64,000 nt of DNA from Microbacterium aoyamense (GTDB taxonomy: Bacteria > Actinomycetota > Actinomycetes > Actinomycetales > Microbacteriaceae), in NCBI RefSeq assembly GCF_023155855.1, contig NZ_JAKNUT010000001.1:124001-188000 (forward strand), given 5' to 3'. Made by a program: the position numbers and the translations under genes. Below the pieces are notes generated by a model. It was given only the letters and a program-made list of their open reading frames with translations. It did not search any database and was not told the origin of the DNA. How positions within the stretch are numbered: the stretch's first letter is position 1; every line of letters begins with the position of its first letter. Below, in pieces: positions 17,503-26,330 of the stretch.

Positions 17503-18453
17503 TCATCGCCGGGCGCGCAGCGCCTTGAGGAAGCCGTCGAGGATGTCCCACGCGGCGACGCCCGCGATCACGAACCCGGTGACCGTCGAGACGACAGATG
17601 CCACGGTCGCCGCCGAATCCTCGGGGATCACCGTGGAGAAGAACTCCGGGTTGATGAGCGTGCCCTGCACGAGCAGCACCAGCGCCGGAACCGCCACGGC
17701 GAGCGCGAGGACCGTGTTGAGCACGGCGAACGCGATCGTCCATCGTCCGACGACGTAGACGAGCACGGCGAGCATCGCCTCGACCGCCATCACCAGGAAG
17801 AGCAGGAACACCCACCACGGCCACAGGCCGGGGTCGAGGAACGACAGACCCGGCTCGCTCGGCGCGAAGCCGATGAAGTGGTCCCAGACGACCGCGCCCG
17901 CCGCGAGCACGAGGAACACGATCGAAGCGATCATCTCGCCGAAGGTCGTGCCCTTCTCGCGCGGCTCGGGGAGCGAGTCCGGCGTCCACTCGCCCGACAT
18001 CGGAGCCTTCGACCCCGAGCGCTCGACGATGAAGAAGACGAGAGTCACCCAGAAGCCGACGTGCACGATCGTCGAGATGAGCACCGCGAAGACGCTGCCC
18101 ACGATGTCGCCGAAAGGCTCGCCGGCCAGCGTCATGCCGAGCGCGACACCGAAGACGGCGCAGGCCGGAACGATGGCCCACAGGAGCTTCAGCAGGCGCC
18201 ACCAGTCGAGGTAGTAGCGCGGGCCGATGAGGTAGAGCTTGCGGTCGGTGTATCCGGCCGCGAGCTTGTCGGGATCGCCGAGCTCGGTCAGCACGGCCCG
18301 CTCCGCGGAGTCGTGCGGCTGACCCGCTTCCAGGCGCGCGTCGAGCTGATCGGCGATGCGCTCGCGCAGCTCGGCCGCGATCTCGGCGCGCTGGTTCTCG
18401 GGAACGCTGCGGGTCGCGGCATCCACGTATCGATCGGTCAGAGTGGCGTTCAT
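17503..18453 (-). CDS. Permease-prefix type membrane protein
   Basis: 316 residues. The N-terminal 75 residues are the soluble helical prefix domain (DRYVDAATRSVPENQRAEIAAELRERIADQL, HDSAERAVLTELGDPDKLAAGY), followed by about seven hydrophobic helices. It follows a padR gene with a one-base gap, the same arrangement as the module at 8077-9342, but the membrane parts are not similar by eye. Function unknown; likely regulated by that PadR protein. Confidence 0.8.
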   Translation of the reverse strand: MNATLTDRYVDAATRSVPENQRAEIAAELRERIADQLDARLEAGQPHDSAERAVLTELGDPDKLAAGYTDRKLYLIGPRYYLDWWRLLKLLWAIVPACAVFGVALGMTLAGEPFGDIVGSVFAVLISTIVHVGFWVTLVFFIVERSGSKAPMSGEWTPDSLPEPREKGTTFGEMIASIVFLVLAAGAVVWDHFIGFAPSEPGLSFLDPGLWPWWVFLLFLVMAVEAMLAVLVYVVGRWTIAFAVLNTVLALAVAVPALVLLVQGTLINPEFFSTVIPEDSAATVASVVSTVTGFVIAGVAAWDILDGFLKALRARR

Positions 18454-18454
18454 G

Positions 18455-18790
18455 TCAGTTCTCCTTCGGGAGTGCGCCGATCGCTGCCGCGAGCGCGCGG
18501 AACTCTTCGGTGAGGGAGGCCGCGAGTCGGTGACCCGCGGCGCTGGTGCGGTAGAACTTGCGAGGCCGCGCCTCGTCGGTGTTCCACTCGCTTGTGAGGT
18601 GCCCCTGCTTCTCCAGCCGCCGCAGCAGCGGATAGAGGGTGTTGGCGTCGGTGTCGAACCCGCGCCCCTGGAGCTCTTCGAGCAGGCCGTAGCCGTAGCC
18701 CGGTTGTTCGAGGAGCCGGAGGCACGCCAGCACGACGGTGCCACGACGCAGCTCTTGCACATGCGTCTCGAGTGCTTCGGTTTCGCTCAT
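18455..18790 (-). CDS. PadR family transcriptional regulator
   Basis: 111 residues with PadR features: ELRRGTVVLACLRLLEQPGYGYGLLEELQGRG, the recognition region DANTLYPLLRRLEKQGHLTSEW and the wing EARPRKFYRTSAAG. First gene of a two-gene unit with the membrane protein at 17503. An imperfect inverted repeat at 18801-18821, 10 bases before its start, is the obvious candidate operator. Confidence 0.9.
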   Translation of the reverse strand: MSETEALETHVQELRRGTVVLACLRLLEQPGYGYGLLEELQGRGFDTDANTLYPLLRRLEKQGHLTSEWNTDEARPRKFYRTSAAGHRLAASLTEEFRALAAAIGALPKEN

Positions 18791-18800
18791 GCCTCACACC

Positions 18801-18821
18801 ATACTGTGTTACGCACACTAT
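18801..18821. promoter_or_regulatory. Candidate PadR operator
   Basis: ATACTGTGT (18801-18809) and GCACACTAT (18813-18821) are inverted with seven of nine positions matching and a three-base centre. The site lies just upstream of the padR start at 18790. Confidence 0.5.
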
Positions 18822-18890
18822 CGTCAATGGCACATTGAAGTCTTACTCGCGACCCTTCTGCCCCGCACGCTCGCGTGACAGGATGAGCGC

Positions 18891-19055
18891 ATGAGCCGCC
18901 CGTCGCTGTGGACACGAATCACGAGGCCGTTCCGCCGCGCGCCACGCACCTTCGAGCAGGCGCAGACGCGCGAAGCCGCGGAGCGGGCGCAGCAGTACGC
19001 TCAAGCGCGCAGCGAGGCCCAGTCCGCCCTCCAGCGGATGCCCCGGCCGTATTGA
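18891..19055 (+). CDS. Small basic helical protein, possible
   Basis: A 54-residue reading frame starting ATG 18891 and ending 10 bases before menC. The first 20 residues are Arg-rich (LWTRITRPFRRAPRTF), the rest is an Ala/Gln/Glu helix (FEQAQTREAAERAQQYAQAR). Third codon positions are GC-rich as in neighbouring genes, and AGGA lies 6-9 bases before the start. No family recognised; it may be a genuine leader gene of menC or a chance frame. Confidence 0.45.
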   Translation: MSRPSLWTRITRPFRRAPRTFEQAQTREAAERAQQYAQARSEAQSALQRMPRPY

Positions 19056-19065
19056 GCGGAGTGCC

Positions 19066-20052
19066 GTGACCACCATCCCCGGCCTCGCCGAACTCCTCGC
19101 GTCGGCGCGCGTGGTCGCGCTCCCCCTCGCGACCCGGTTCCGGGGCGTCGACGTGCGCGAGGCCGTCCTGTTCGAAGGCCCCGAGGGCTGGACCGAGTTC
19201 TCCCCGTTCGTCGAGTACGACGACATCGAGGCGGCCACGTGGCTCGCCGCTGCCGTCGATTACGGATGGATGCCGCAGCACGAGCCGCTGCGCGAATTCA
19301 TCCCCGTCAACGCGACGGTGCCCGCCGTCGCCGCGGCATCCGTTCCCGAGGTGCTCGCTCGCTACGACGGATGCCGCACCGCCAAGGTCAAGGTCGCCGA
19401 GCGCGGCCAGTCGCTCGCGGACGACGTCGCGCGCGTGCGGGCCGTGCGCGAGGCGATGGGACCCGAGGGGCGGGTGCGCATCGACGCCAACGGCGGGTGG
19501 AACGTGGACGAGGCGGAGCACGCGCTTCACGCTCTGGCCGAGTTCGACCTCGAGTACGTCGAGCAGCCGTGCGCAAGCGTCGACGAACTGGCCGACGTGC
19601 GCAGCCGCGTGAAGTACATGGGCATCCCGATCGCGGCGGACGAGAGCGTCCGCAAGGCCGAAGACCCGCTCGCCGTCGCGCGTGCGGGCGCCGCCGACCT
19701 GCTCGTCGTGAAGGCGCAGCCGCTCGGCGGTGTACGCCGCGCCCTCGAGATCGTCGCCGAAGCGGGCCTGCCCGCCGTCGTCTCGAGCGCCCTCGACACG
19801 TCGGTCGGGCTCGCGATGGGCACTGCGCTCGCCGCCGCGCTGCCGTCGCTCGACTACGACTGCGGGCTCGGCACGGCCGCGCTGTTCACGACGGACGTCG
19901 CCGAGCCGCCGCTCGTGCCGGTGCGCGGGATGCTGCGGGTCGGGCGCATCGCGCCGTTCGATCTCGACCGGATCGAGGCATCCCCCGATCGCGTCGCGTG
20001 GTGGCTCGAACGGGTCGCGCGCTGCCACGCGATCCTGACGTCCGCGGACTAG
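19066..20052 (+). CDS. menC: o-succinylbenzoate synthase
   Basis: 328-residue enolase-superfamily dehydratase forming o-succinylbenzoate. The catalytic K-x-K pair is Lys107/Lys109 (TAKVKV), metal ligands Asp140 (RIDAN), Glu166 (EYVEQP) and Asp192 (AADES), and the second catalytic lysine Lys216 (VVKAQP). GTG 19066 has GGAG five bases upstream. It is the only menaquinone gene of the window other than menF on the plus strand and abuts the convergent tetR stop at 20053. Confidence 0.94.
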   Translation: MTTIPGLAELLASARVVALPLATRFRGVDVREAVLFEGPEGWTEFSPFVEYDDIEAATWLAAAVDYGWMPQHEPLREFIPVNATVPAVAAASVPEVLARYDGCRTAKVKVAERGQSLADDVARVRAVREAMGPEGRVRIDANGGWNVDEAEHALHALAEFDLEYVEQPCASVDELADVRSRVKYMGIPIAADESVRKAEDPLAVARAGAADLLVVKAQPLGGVRRALEIVAEAGLPAVVSSALDTSVGLAMGTALAAALPSLDYDCGLGTAALFTTDVAEPPLVPVRGMLRVGRIAPFDLDRIEASPDRVAWWLERVARCHAILTSAD

Positions 20053-20691
20053 CTATGCGGGCAGCTCCACGAGAAGCTGCGCGGTGCTCGCGAGCTCCTC
20101 GTTCGTGCGGCGACACATCTCCTCGTTCGACAGCCCGGCCATGACGCCGCGCACCGACGTGTTCTCCCACACGGTCAGCAGCAGCCGCGCGCACTGCTCG
20201 GCCGGCATCCGGAAGCGCAGGGTGCCAGCGCGGCCGATGTCGGTGATGATGTGCTCGACATTGCGCAGCATCTCGGCCTCCTGCGCGAGGTACGCGGCCG
20301 CGAGCGCGGGGTTGCGCAGGGCATGGATGCGGATCTCGCTCATGAGCAGGACACCCAGACGATCGTCGGCCGAGACGTCGAGCACGCCCTGCACGATCCG
20401 GAGCGGATCGGCGGGCACCTCGGTCAGCACGCCCTCGCGCTCGAGCTCGGAGACGCGGCCGCGCACGGCATCCACCCGCTCGCGTGCGACGCGACCCACG
20501 AGCTCGAGGAACAGTTCGTCCTTCGTCTCGAAGTTGGAGTAGAACGCACCGCGCGTGAAGCCTGCGGCCTCGCAGATCGCCTCGACGGAGGCCGCATCGA
20601 GGCCGACCTCGGCGAAGACCTGGGCTGCGGCGTCCAGCAGCTTCTGACGCGTCGCCTCGCGGCGGCGCGTCGTGACACCCACGTCGGTCAT
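20053..20691 (-). CDS. TetR family repressor of the adjacent exporter
   Basis: 212 residues. The N-terminal HTH is typical: RREATRQKLLDAAAQVFAEVGLDAASVEAICEAAGFTRGAFYSNFETKDELF. The C-terminal ligand domain is TetR_C-like and unassigned. Start ATG 20691 is chosen over upstream in-frame ATG 20709 because AAGGAGG precedes it by about five bases. It is divergent from the MMPL gene; tandem operators fill the shared promoter (20753-20785), so it very likely represses the exporter and itself. Confidence 0.92.
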   Translation of the reverse strand: MTDVGVTTRRREATRQKLLDAAAQVFAEVGLDAASVEAICEAAGFTRGAFYSNFETKDELFLELVGRVARERVDAVRGRVSELEREGVLTEVPADPLRIVQGVLDVSADDRLGVLLMSEIRIHALRNPALAAAYLAQEAEMLRNVEHIITDIGRAGTLRFRMPAEQCARLLLTVWENTSVRGVMAGLSNEEMCRRTNEELASTAQLLVELPA

Positions 20692-20752
20692 GCGTCCTCC
20701 TTCCGCCATCTTCACACGGACTACTCAGGCAAGGGCGAGCGGATCGCCTTAC

Positions 20753-20785
20753 GATACACTCATGTATCCGATACAGCGCTGTATC
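20753..20785. promoter_or_regulatory. Tandem TetR operators
   Basis: Two copies of GATACA-N4-TGTATC: 20753-20768 (spacer CTCA) and 20770-20785 (spacer GCGC; the second copy extends to a perfect 18-bp palindrome 20769-20786). Repeat spacing is 17 bp. They lie between divergent tetR and the MMPL exporter gene. Confidence 0.8.
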
Positions 20786-20815
20786 GAAAAGTTCTGACTC
20801 GGCTCGGAGGCGCTG

Positions 20816-23581
20816 TTGTCCACTCTTCTCTACGCGCTCGGACGCTGGTCGTTCCGTCACCCGTGGCGCGTCCTGATCTCCTGGATCCTGCTGCTCGGCA
20901 TCGCCGGCGGGGGCGCTCTCGCGTTCAGCAAAGGCACCGACAACTCGTTCTCGATCCCGGGCACCGAGGCGCAGGCGGGTCTCGAGCAGCTCAACCGCAC
21001 CTTCCCGCAGGTGAGCGGCACGAGCGCGCAGGTCGTGATCGTCTCAGGTGACGGCTCCGTCGTCACCGACGAGCCGTACGCCTCCGCGATCACCGACACG
21101 GTCGCCGATCTCGGTCGCATCGACGGCGTGCTGGGCGTGACCGACCCGTTCGACGAGATGGTGAGCGGACTGGTCAACGACGACGAGAGCGCGGCGATCA
21201 TCCGGCTGCAGTTCGACGGGCAGGCGACGGACGTCTCGCCCGAAGCGAAGCAGGCGTTGACGGATGCCGCGGCCGACCTCGAAGCGGATCTCCCGGCCGG
21301 ATCCCAGGTCGCGCTCGGCGGCGATCTGTTCTCGATGTCGGTGCCGGGCATCACGGTGACGGAGCTCGTCGGCATCCTGATCGCCCTCCTCGTGCTCATG
21401 GTGACGTTCCGCTCGTTCCTCGTCGCGGGGCTGCCCCTCGCGACGGCCCTGATCGGCGTGGGCCTCTCGATGGCGCTCATCCTGCTCTCGACGGCCTTCG
21501 CGTCGATCTCATCGACGACGCCGCTGCTGGCCCTCATGCTCGGACTCGCGGTCGGCATCGACTACGCCCTGTTCATCGCCGCACGACATCAGGATCAAGT
21601 GCGCGGCGGCATGGACCCCGAGGAGTCCGTCGCGCGCGCGACGGGCACCGCGGGCTCGGCCGTCGTCTTCGCCGGGGTGACCGTGCTCATCGCGCTCGTC
21701 GGGCTGTCGTTCGCGAACATCCCGTTCCTCACGACGATGGGCATCGCCGCGTCCGTCGCGGTCGCGATCGCGGTGGCGGTCGCCGTCACGCTCACGCCCG
21801 CGCTCCTCGGGTTCGTGAAGGGCCGTGTCGTCGGTCGGCCCCGCAAGGCGCGCGCGGCCGAGACGAAGGCCCCTCGCCGCGGATTCGCCGACCGCTGGGT
21901 CACGGGCGTGACGCGGCATCCCGTCGTCACGACCGTCGCCGTCGTGGTCGGCCTCGGCGTGCTCGCGATCCCCGCGTCGAGCCTCGCCCTGGCCCTGCCG
22001 AACGCCGGCGTGCAGCCGGAATCATCGCAGGCGCGCGTGTCGTACGACCTCGCGGCCGAGCAGTTCGGCCCGGGCTTCAACGGTCCGCTCATCATGACCG
22101 GCACGATCGTCACCTCGACCGACCCCGTGGGCCTCATGGACGACCTCGCCGCCGAGGTCGAGAAGGTGCCGGGCGTCAAGGAGATCGCGCTCGCGACGCC
22201 GAACGAGACGGCCGACACGGGCATCATCCAGGTGATCCCCGAGACAGCGCCCGACGACCCCGCGACCGCGCAGCTGGTGCGCGACCTGCGTGCGCTCGCA
22301 CCCGAGCTCGCCGACGAATACGGCGTCGACCTCAAGGTCACCGGCTTCACCGCCGTCGGAATCGACATCTCCGACCGGCTCGGCGGGGCGCTGTTCCCCT
22401 TCGGCCTCTTCGTCGTGGGCCTCTCGTTCATCCTGCTGATGATCGTGTTCCGCTCGATCGCCGTGCCGCTCACGGCGGCCGTCGGCTACCTGCTGTCCGT
22501 GACCGCCGCATTCGGCGTCGTCGCCGCCGTCTTCGAGTGGGGCTGGTTCGCCGACCTGCTCCATGTCGCACGGGTCGGGCCGATCATCAGCTTCATGCCG
22601 ATCGTGCTCATGGGCGTGCTCTTCGGCCTCGCGATGGACTACCAGGTCTTCCTCGTCTCGCGCATGCGCGAGGACTACGTCCACGCCGTGCGCCGCGGCG
22701 AGAAGGCCGATAAGAGCACCGCGGTGGCCGCGATCCGCTCCGGGTTCACCGCATCCGCCCGCGTCGTGACCGCCGCCGCCCTGATCATGTTCGCGGTGTT
22801 CGCGGCCTTCGTCCCCGAAGGCGACTCGTCGATCAAGCCGATCGCCCTGGGACTCGCGGTCGGCATCGCGATCGACGCGTTCCTCGTGCGCATGACGCTC
22901 ATCCCCGCGCTCATGGCGCTGCTCGGCGAGAAGGCGTGGTGGATGCCGCGGTGGCTCGAACGCGTTCTCCCGCACTTCGACATCGAAGGCGAAGCGGTCG
23001 AGCGCGAGCTCGCCCTCGCGGACTGGCCCGAGCCGGACACGACCGCCGCTGTCGTCGGCGAGCGCGTCGCGGTGCGCGCCGAGACGGGACGCGCCGCGGG
23101 TGAGGTCACGCTGTTCGAGGGCGCCGACTTCCGCGTCGAGCCCGGCGGCACGCTCGTGGCGACGGGCGACCCCCGCGCGGGCCGCGCGTTCGCGCTGACG
23201 ATCGCCGGACGCCTGACCCCGAGCGACGGACTGCTGCGCGTCGCGGGGCACCTGCTTCCCGGCCGCGCGGCGTGGGTGCGCGCACACGTCGGCGTCGCAC
23301 TGCTCGCCGACGCCGACGACCCTGCCCGCGAACTGCGGCGGGCCCTCCGCGGCAAGACCACGCTCGTGGTCGTCGACGGCCTCGATGCCGTCGACGGCGC
23401 CGCGCGCGACCAGGTCGCAGCGGTGCTGCGGGATGCCGCGACCGGACGCCCGGTCACGCTCGTCGCGACGGCCCAGAACGAGGGCCGCGCGCTCGCGATG
23501 CTCGCCGATGCGCGGCGCTCCGACATCCATTCCCTTCCCCTGCGAGCGGGCGTCCGCCCGACCACCGAGGTGACCGCATGA
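20816..23581 (+). CDS. MMPL exporter with ABC-like C-terminal domain
   Basis: 921 residues. Residues 1-735 are an MMPL/RND-like transporter: N-terminal helix, extracellular domain, helices 2-6 with GLAVGIDYALFI, a second repeat with LFGLAMDYQVFLVSRMRED. Residues about 755-915 resemble an ABC ATPase: VTLFEGADFRVEPGGTLVATG, a Walker A-like GDPRAGRAF lacking the lysine, and a Walker B-like LVVVDGLDAVDG, with no LSGGQ signature. Probably a structural or regulatory pseudo-ATPase. TTG start with GGAGG five bases upstream. Overlaps the YhgE gene as ATGA. Likely exports lipids or drugs. Confidence 0.9.
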   Translation: MSTLLYALGRWSFRHPWRVLISWILLLGIAGGGALAFSKGTDNSFSIPGTEAQAGLEQLNRTFPQVSGTSAQVVIVSGDGSVVTDEPYASAITDTVADLGRIDGVLGVTDPFDEMVSGLVNDDESAAIIRLQFDGQATDVSPEAKQALTDAAADLEADLPAGSQVALGGDLFSMSVPGITVTELVGILIALLVLMVTFRSFLVAGLPLATALIGVGLSMALILLSTAFASISSTTPLLALMLGLAVGIDYALFIAARHQDQVRGGMDPEESVARATGTAGSAVVFAGVTVLIALVGLSFANIPFLTTMGIAASVAVAIAVAVAVTLTPALLGFVKGRVVGRPRKARAAETKAPRRGFADRWVTGVTRHPVVTTVAVVVGLGVLAIPASSLALALPNAGVQPESSQARVSYDLAAEQFGPGFNGPLIMTGTIVTSTDPVGLMDDLAAEVEKVPGVKEIALATPNETADTGIIQVIPETAPDDPATAQLVRDLRALAPELADEYGVDLKVTGFTAVGIDISDRLGGALFPFGLFVVGLSFILLMIVFRSIAVPLTAAVGYLLSVTAAFGVVAAVFEWGWFADLLHVARVGPIISFMPIVLMGVLFGLAMDYQVFLVSRMREDYVHAVRRGEKADKSTAVAAIRSGFTASARVVTAAALIMFAVFAAFVPEGDSSIKPIALGLAVGIAIDAFLVRMTLIPALMALLGEKAWWMPRWLERVLPHFDIEGEAVERELALADWPEPDTTAAVVGERVAVRAETGRAAGEVTLFEGADFRVEPGGTLVATGDPRAGRAFALTIAGRLTPSDGLLRVAGHLLPGRAAWVRAHVGVALLADADDPARELRRALRGKTTLVVVDGLDAVDGAARDQVAAVLRDAATGRPVTLVATAQNEGRALAMLADARRSDIHSLPLRAGVRPTTEVTA

Positions 23582-25614
23582 CCACCGTTCTCGAGCGCGC
23601 CCGTTCGCGCAAGCCCATCACGTGGCTCACGCTGATCGGCGTGCTGCTGCTCCCGGTCGTGATCGGCGGCATCCTCGTCGCCGCGCTCTACAACCCCGTC
23701 GAGCGCCTCGACGGCATGCAGGCCGCGATCGTGAACGACGACGAACCCGTCACGATCGACGACCAGCTCGTCCCGCTCGGCCGGCAGCTGACCGCGGGAC
23801 TCGTCGAAGGAGCCGACGACCAGCCGTCGAATCTCGACTGGACGATCTCCAACGCCGACGACGCGGCCGAGGGCCTCGCCGACGGCACCTATGCCGCCGT
23901 CATCTCGATTCCGTCGAACTTCTCGGCGGCGGCGACGTCGACGCGGCCGGGCGAGACGCCCGAGCAGGCGACGATCCAGGTGCAGACGCCGCCCGACAGC
24001 CTCATCGTCGATGACGCGATCACGGCGCAGGTCGCGGCGGCCGCGGCATCCGTCATGGGCGACCAACTCTCGTCGGTATACCTCGAGAACGTGTTCCTCG
24101 GCTTCACGACGCTCGGCGACCAGCTCGGCACCGCCGCCGACGGCGCATCGCAGCTCGCGTCGGGTGCGACGTCGGCCGCCGACGGTGCGGACCATCTCGC
24201 GAGCGGGATGCCGCAGCTCTCGCAGGGCGCGTCGGGCCTCGCGTCCGGTGCATCTTCGTTGCAGTCCGGCCTCGGTCAGCTCGCCGGCGGGGCGCGCGGC
24301 GCCGCCTCGGGCGCGGACCAGCTGGCGGCCGGGGTGAACGCCGGGGCTGACAAGGTGATCCGAGAGGGCATCGTGCCGTCGCAGCTCACGCAGGTCGCCG
24401 CGGGAGCCGAGACGGCGACCTCGCTTGCGGCCGGGCAGGCGAAGGATGCCGCGGCTCAGGTCGCCGGTACCGCGCAGACGCTCGGAGCGCTCGCGGCCCA
24501 GTGCACCCAGTCGGAGGACTTCTGCGCGGCGCTCGCGACCGCCGCATCGTCTGCGGGCACGGCCGCCGTCTCCGCGGGCACGACCTCGGCGATCCTGTCG
24601 GGCGACGGGTCGGAGCAGAACCCGGGCGCGGTGGCGCTCACGGGCTACGCCAGCGACGGGATCGCCCAGCTGGCGAAAGATGCGCCGACAGCGCTCGCCG
24701 CTCAGTTCCGAGAGATCGCGACGAACATCTCCGCTCTCGGTGGCGGTATGAACAAGGTCGCCGGGGGCATCGATCAGTCCGCGGCGGGCGCGGGTCAGCT
24801 CTCGTCCGGCGCCACGCAGCTCGCGGGCGGAATCGACCAGGCCGGCTCGGGTGCGGTGTCGCTCGCGGACGGCGTCCGGCAGCTCGCCGACGGCACCGAC
24901 GAGCTCGCGTCGGGCCTGGCGACCGCGGTCGAGCAGGTTCCCTCGTACAGCGACTCCGAGGCATCCACCCTCGCCGACGTCGTCGCGAACCCGGTCGAGG
25001 CAGAGGGGGTCGGCACGTCGCTGTTCGGCGCATCGGCGATCCCACTGCTCGCGATGCTCGCGCTGTGGTTCGGCGGCCTCGGCACCTTCATCGCCCTGCA
25101 GGCCGTCTCGCGCCGCGCACTGTCGGCGCGCGAGCCGTCGATCGCCCTCGCATTCCGCTCCTTCCTGCCCGCCGCCGCGCTCGGCGCCGCGCAGGGCCTT
25201 CTCGTCGCCGGAGTCGTGCAGATCGCCGCCTCGTACGAGTGGGGGCAGTGGTGGGCGTTCGCGGGCATCTCGGTCGTCGCCGGGGTCGCCTTCGCGGCCG
25301 TGAACCAGGCACTCGTCGCGGTCTTCAGCGGCGCCGGACGATGGATCGCCGCACTCATCGGAGTGCTCGCGATCGCGACCGGCGTGGTCTCGACGGCGCC
25401 CGGGGCCTTGGCGGGCATCGCGGGCCTCATGCCGACGGCCCCCGCGTATCACGGCATGGTCGCCGCCCTCACGTCAGCAGGCGGCTACGGCGTCGCGATC
25501 ACGGGGATGCTCATCTGGGCCGCCCTGGCCTTCACCGCGACGATCCTCGCGGTGGCGCGCCGCCGGACGACGTCCGCTCGCGCGCTGCTCGAGGCATCCC
25601 CCGCTCCCGCCTGA
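23578..25614 (+). CDS. YhgE/Pip family membrane protein
   Basis: 678 residues. One N-terminal helix (TWLTLIGVLLLPVVIGGILVA, residues about 14-34), a long extracellular region with YhgE motif LYNPVERLDGMQAAIVNDDEPV, then repeated Ala/Gly/Ser-rich segments (GASQLASGATSAADGA, GADQLAAGVNAGADK) with coiled-coil-like periodicity, and about five C-terminal helices of the ABC-2 type. Start overlaps the MMPL stop (ATGA), so the two are translationally coupled and both under the TetR repressor. The family includes phage-infection and ESX-associated proteins; exact function unknown. Confidence 0.9.
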   Translation: MTTVLERARSRKPITWLTLIGVLLLPVVIGGILVAALYNPVERLDGMQAAIVNDDEPVTIDDQLVPLGRQLTAGLVEGADDQPSNLDWTISNADDAAEGLADGTYAAVISIPSNFSAAATSTRPGETPEQATIQVQTPPDSLIVDDAITAQVAAAAASVMGDQLSSVYLENVFLGFTTLGDQLGTAADGASQLASGATSAADGADHLASGMPQLSQGASGLASGASSLQSGLGQLAGGARGAASGADQLAAGVNAGADKVIREGIVPSQLTQVAAGAETATSLAAGQAKDAAAQVAGTAQTLGALAAQCTQSEDFCAALATAASSAGTAAVSAGTTSAILSGDGSEQNPGAVALTGYASDGIAQLAKDAPTALAAQFREIATNISALGGGMNKVAGGIDQSAAGAGQLSSGATQLAGGIDQAGSGAVSLADGVRQLADGTDELASGLATAVEQVPSYSDSEASTLADVVANPVEAEGVGTSLFGASAIPLLAMLALWFGGLGTFIALQAVSRRALSAREPSIALAFRSFLPAAALGAAQGLLVAGVVQIAASYEWGQWWAFAGISVVAGVAFAAVNQALVAVFSGAGRWIAALIGVLAIATGVVSTAPGALAGIAGLMPTAPAYHGMVAALTSAGGYGVAITGMLIWAALAFTATILAVARRRTTSARALLEASPAPA

Positions 25615-25617
25615 CGA

Positions 25618-25682
25618 GCGCTTCGTTCGCCTCAGAATGCTTCCCAGCCTCCGGCAGGCGGCTCTTTGAGGCGAACGAGCGC
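25618..25682. repeat. Palindromic element E, between convergent genes
   Basis: TCGTTCGCCTCA (25623-25634) pairs perfectly with TGAGGCGAACGA (25667-25678), extended outwards by GCGC/GCGC across a one-base bulge. The 32-base loop contains a smaller GC-rich inverted repeat. It begins three bases after the YhgE stop and ends nine bases before the sortase stop, so it may serve as a two-way terminator. Confidence 0.6.
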
Positions 25683-25691
25683 CTGCCCCCA

Positions 25692-26330
25692 TCACGCCTG
25701 GACACGTACGGCGAACACGACCCGGTTGTCCTTGTAGGAGCCCACCGACGCATCGAACTCGCCTCCGCAGGTGATGAGGCGCAGCTCGTCGGCGGCAACG
25801 GCACCGAACACCCGGACGGTCGGGAAGTCCGACTTGGAGTAGTCGGCCACCTCCACGACGCGATAGGTGTGCAGCGCCCCGTTCGCGTCCGAGACGTCGA
25901 CGGTGTCGCCGGCGGCGAGTTCGCGAAGACGCATGAACACGGCAGAACCCGTCGGGGAGTCGACGTGGCCGGCGATGACGAGCGGACCGTGACCGCCGGG
26001 TCGTCCTCCAGGCGTGAACCAGCCGACGGCGTCGAAATCGGACGGCACCTCCATCGCCCCGTCATCGGCGATGCCGAGATCGATGAGCGGCTCGTCGAGA
26101 CCGATCTTCGGGATCCCGACCCGTACCGGGGGTACACCCTCGGCCAGAGGCGTCACCGACGGAGTGGGAGAAGGCGCGGGCGCTGCGGTGACGGGCAGCG
26201 GTGAGGATGCCGCGGCGACGCGCTCGTCCGGCGCGGCCGAGCAGCCCGCGAGCAGGAGGACGCAGAGCGCCATCGACGGCGCCGCGCGCAGAAACGGGCG
26301 GCGCCGTCGGGAGAGGGACGATCCGCTCAC
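25692..26330 (-). CDS. Class F sortase, lipoprotein-like
   Basis: 212 residues. N-terminal signal with a lipobox ending Cys30 (LLAGC), then a Pro/Ser linker and a sortase barrel. Catalytic residues fit: His122 (IAGHVDS), Cys188 (LITCGG) and Arg203 (DNRVVF). The start motif VRVGIPKIGLDEPLI and the short barrel match class F sortases of actinobacteria. GTG start overlapping the CHRD gene stop (GTGA), so the two are coupled. The upstream CHRD protein is the natural substrate candidate but lacks an LPXTG motif. Confidence 0.9.
   Translation of the reverse strand: MSGSSLSRRRRPFLRAAPSMALCVLLLAGCSAAPDERVAAASSPLPVTAAPAPSPTPSVTPLAEGVPPVRVGIPKIGLDEPLIDLGIADDGAMEVPSDFDAVGWFTPGGRPGGHGPLVIAGHVDSPTGSAVFMRLRELAAGDTVDVSDANGALHTYRVVEVADYSKSDFPTVRVFGAVAADELRLITCGGEFDASVGSYKDNRVVFAVRVQA

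Noticed and set aside
20691..20715. Earlier starts for the TetR gene
   Set aside because: ATG 20709 and the further upstream start lie over the AAGGAGG that serves ATG 20691.
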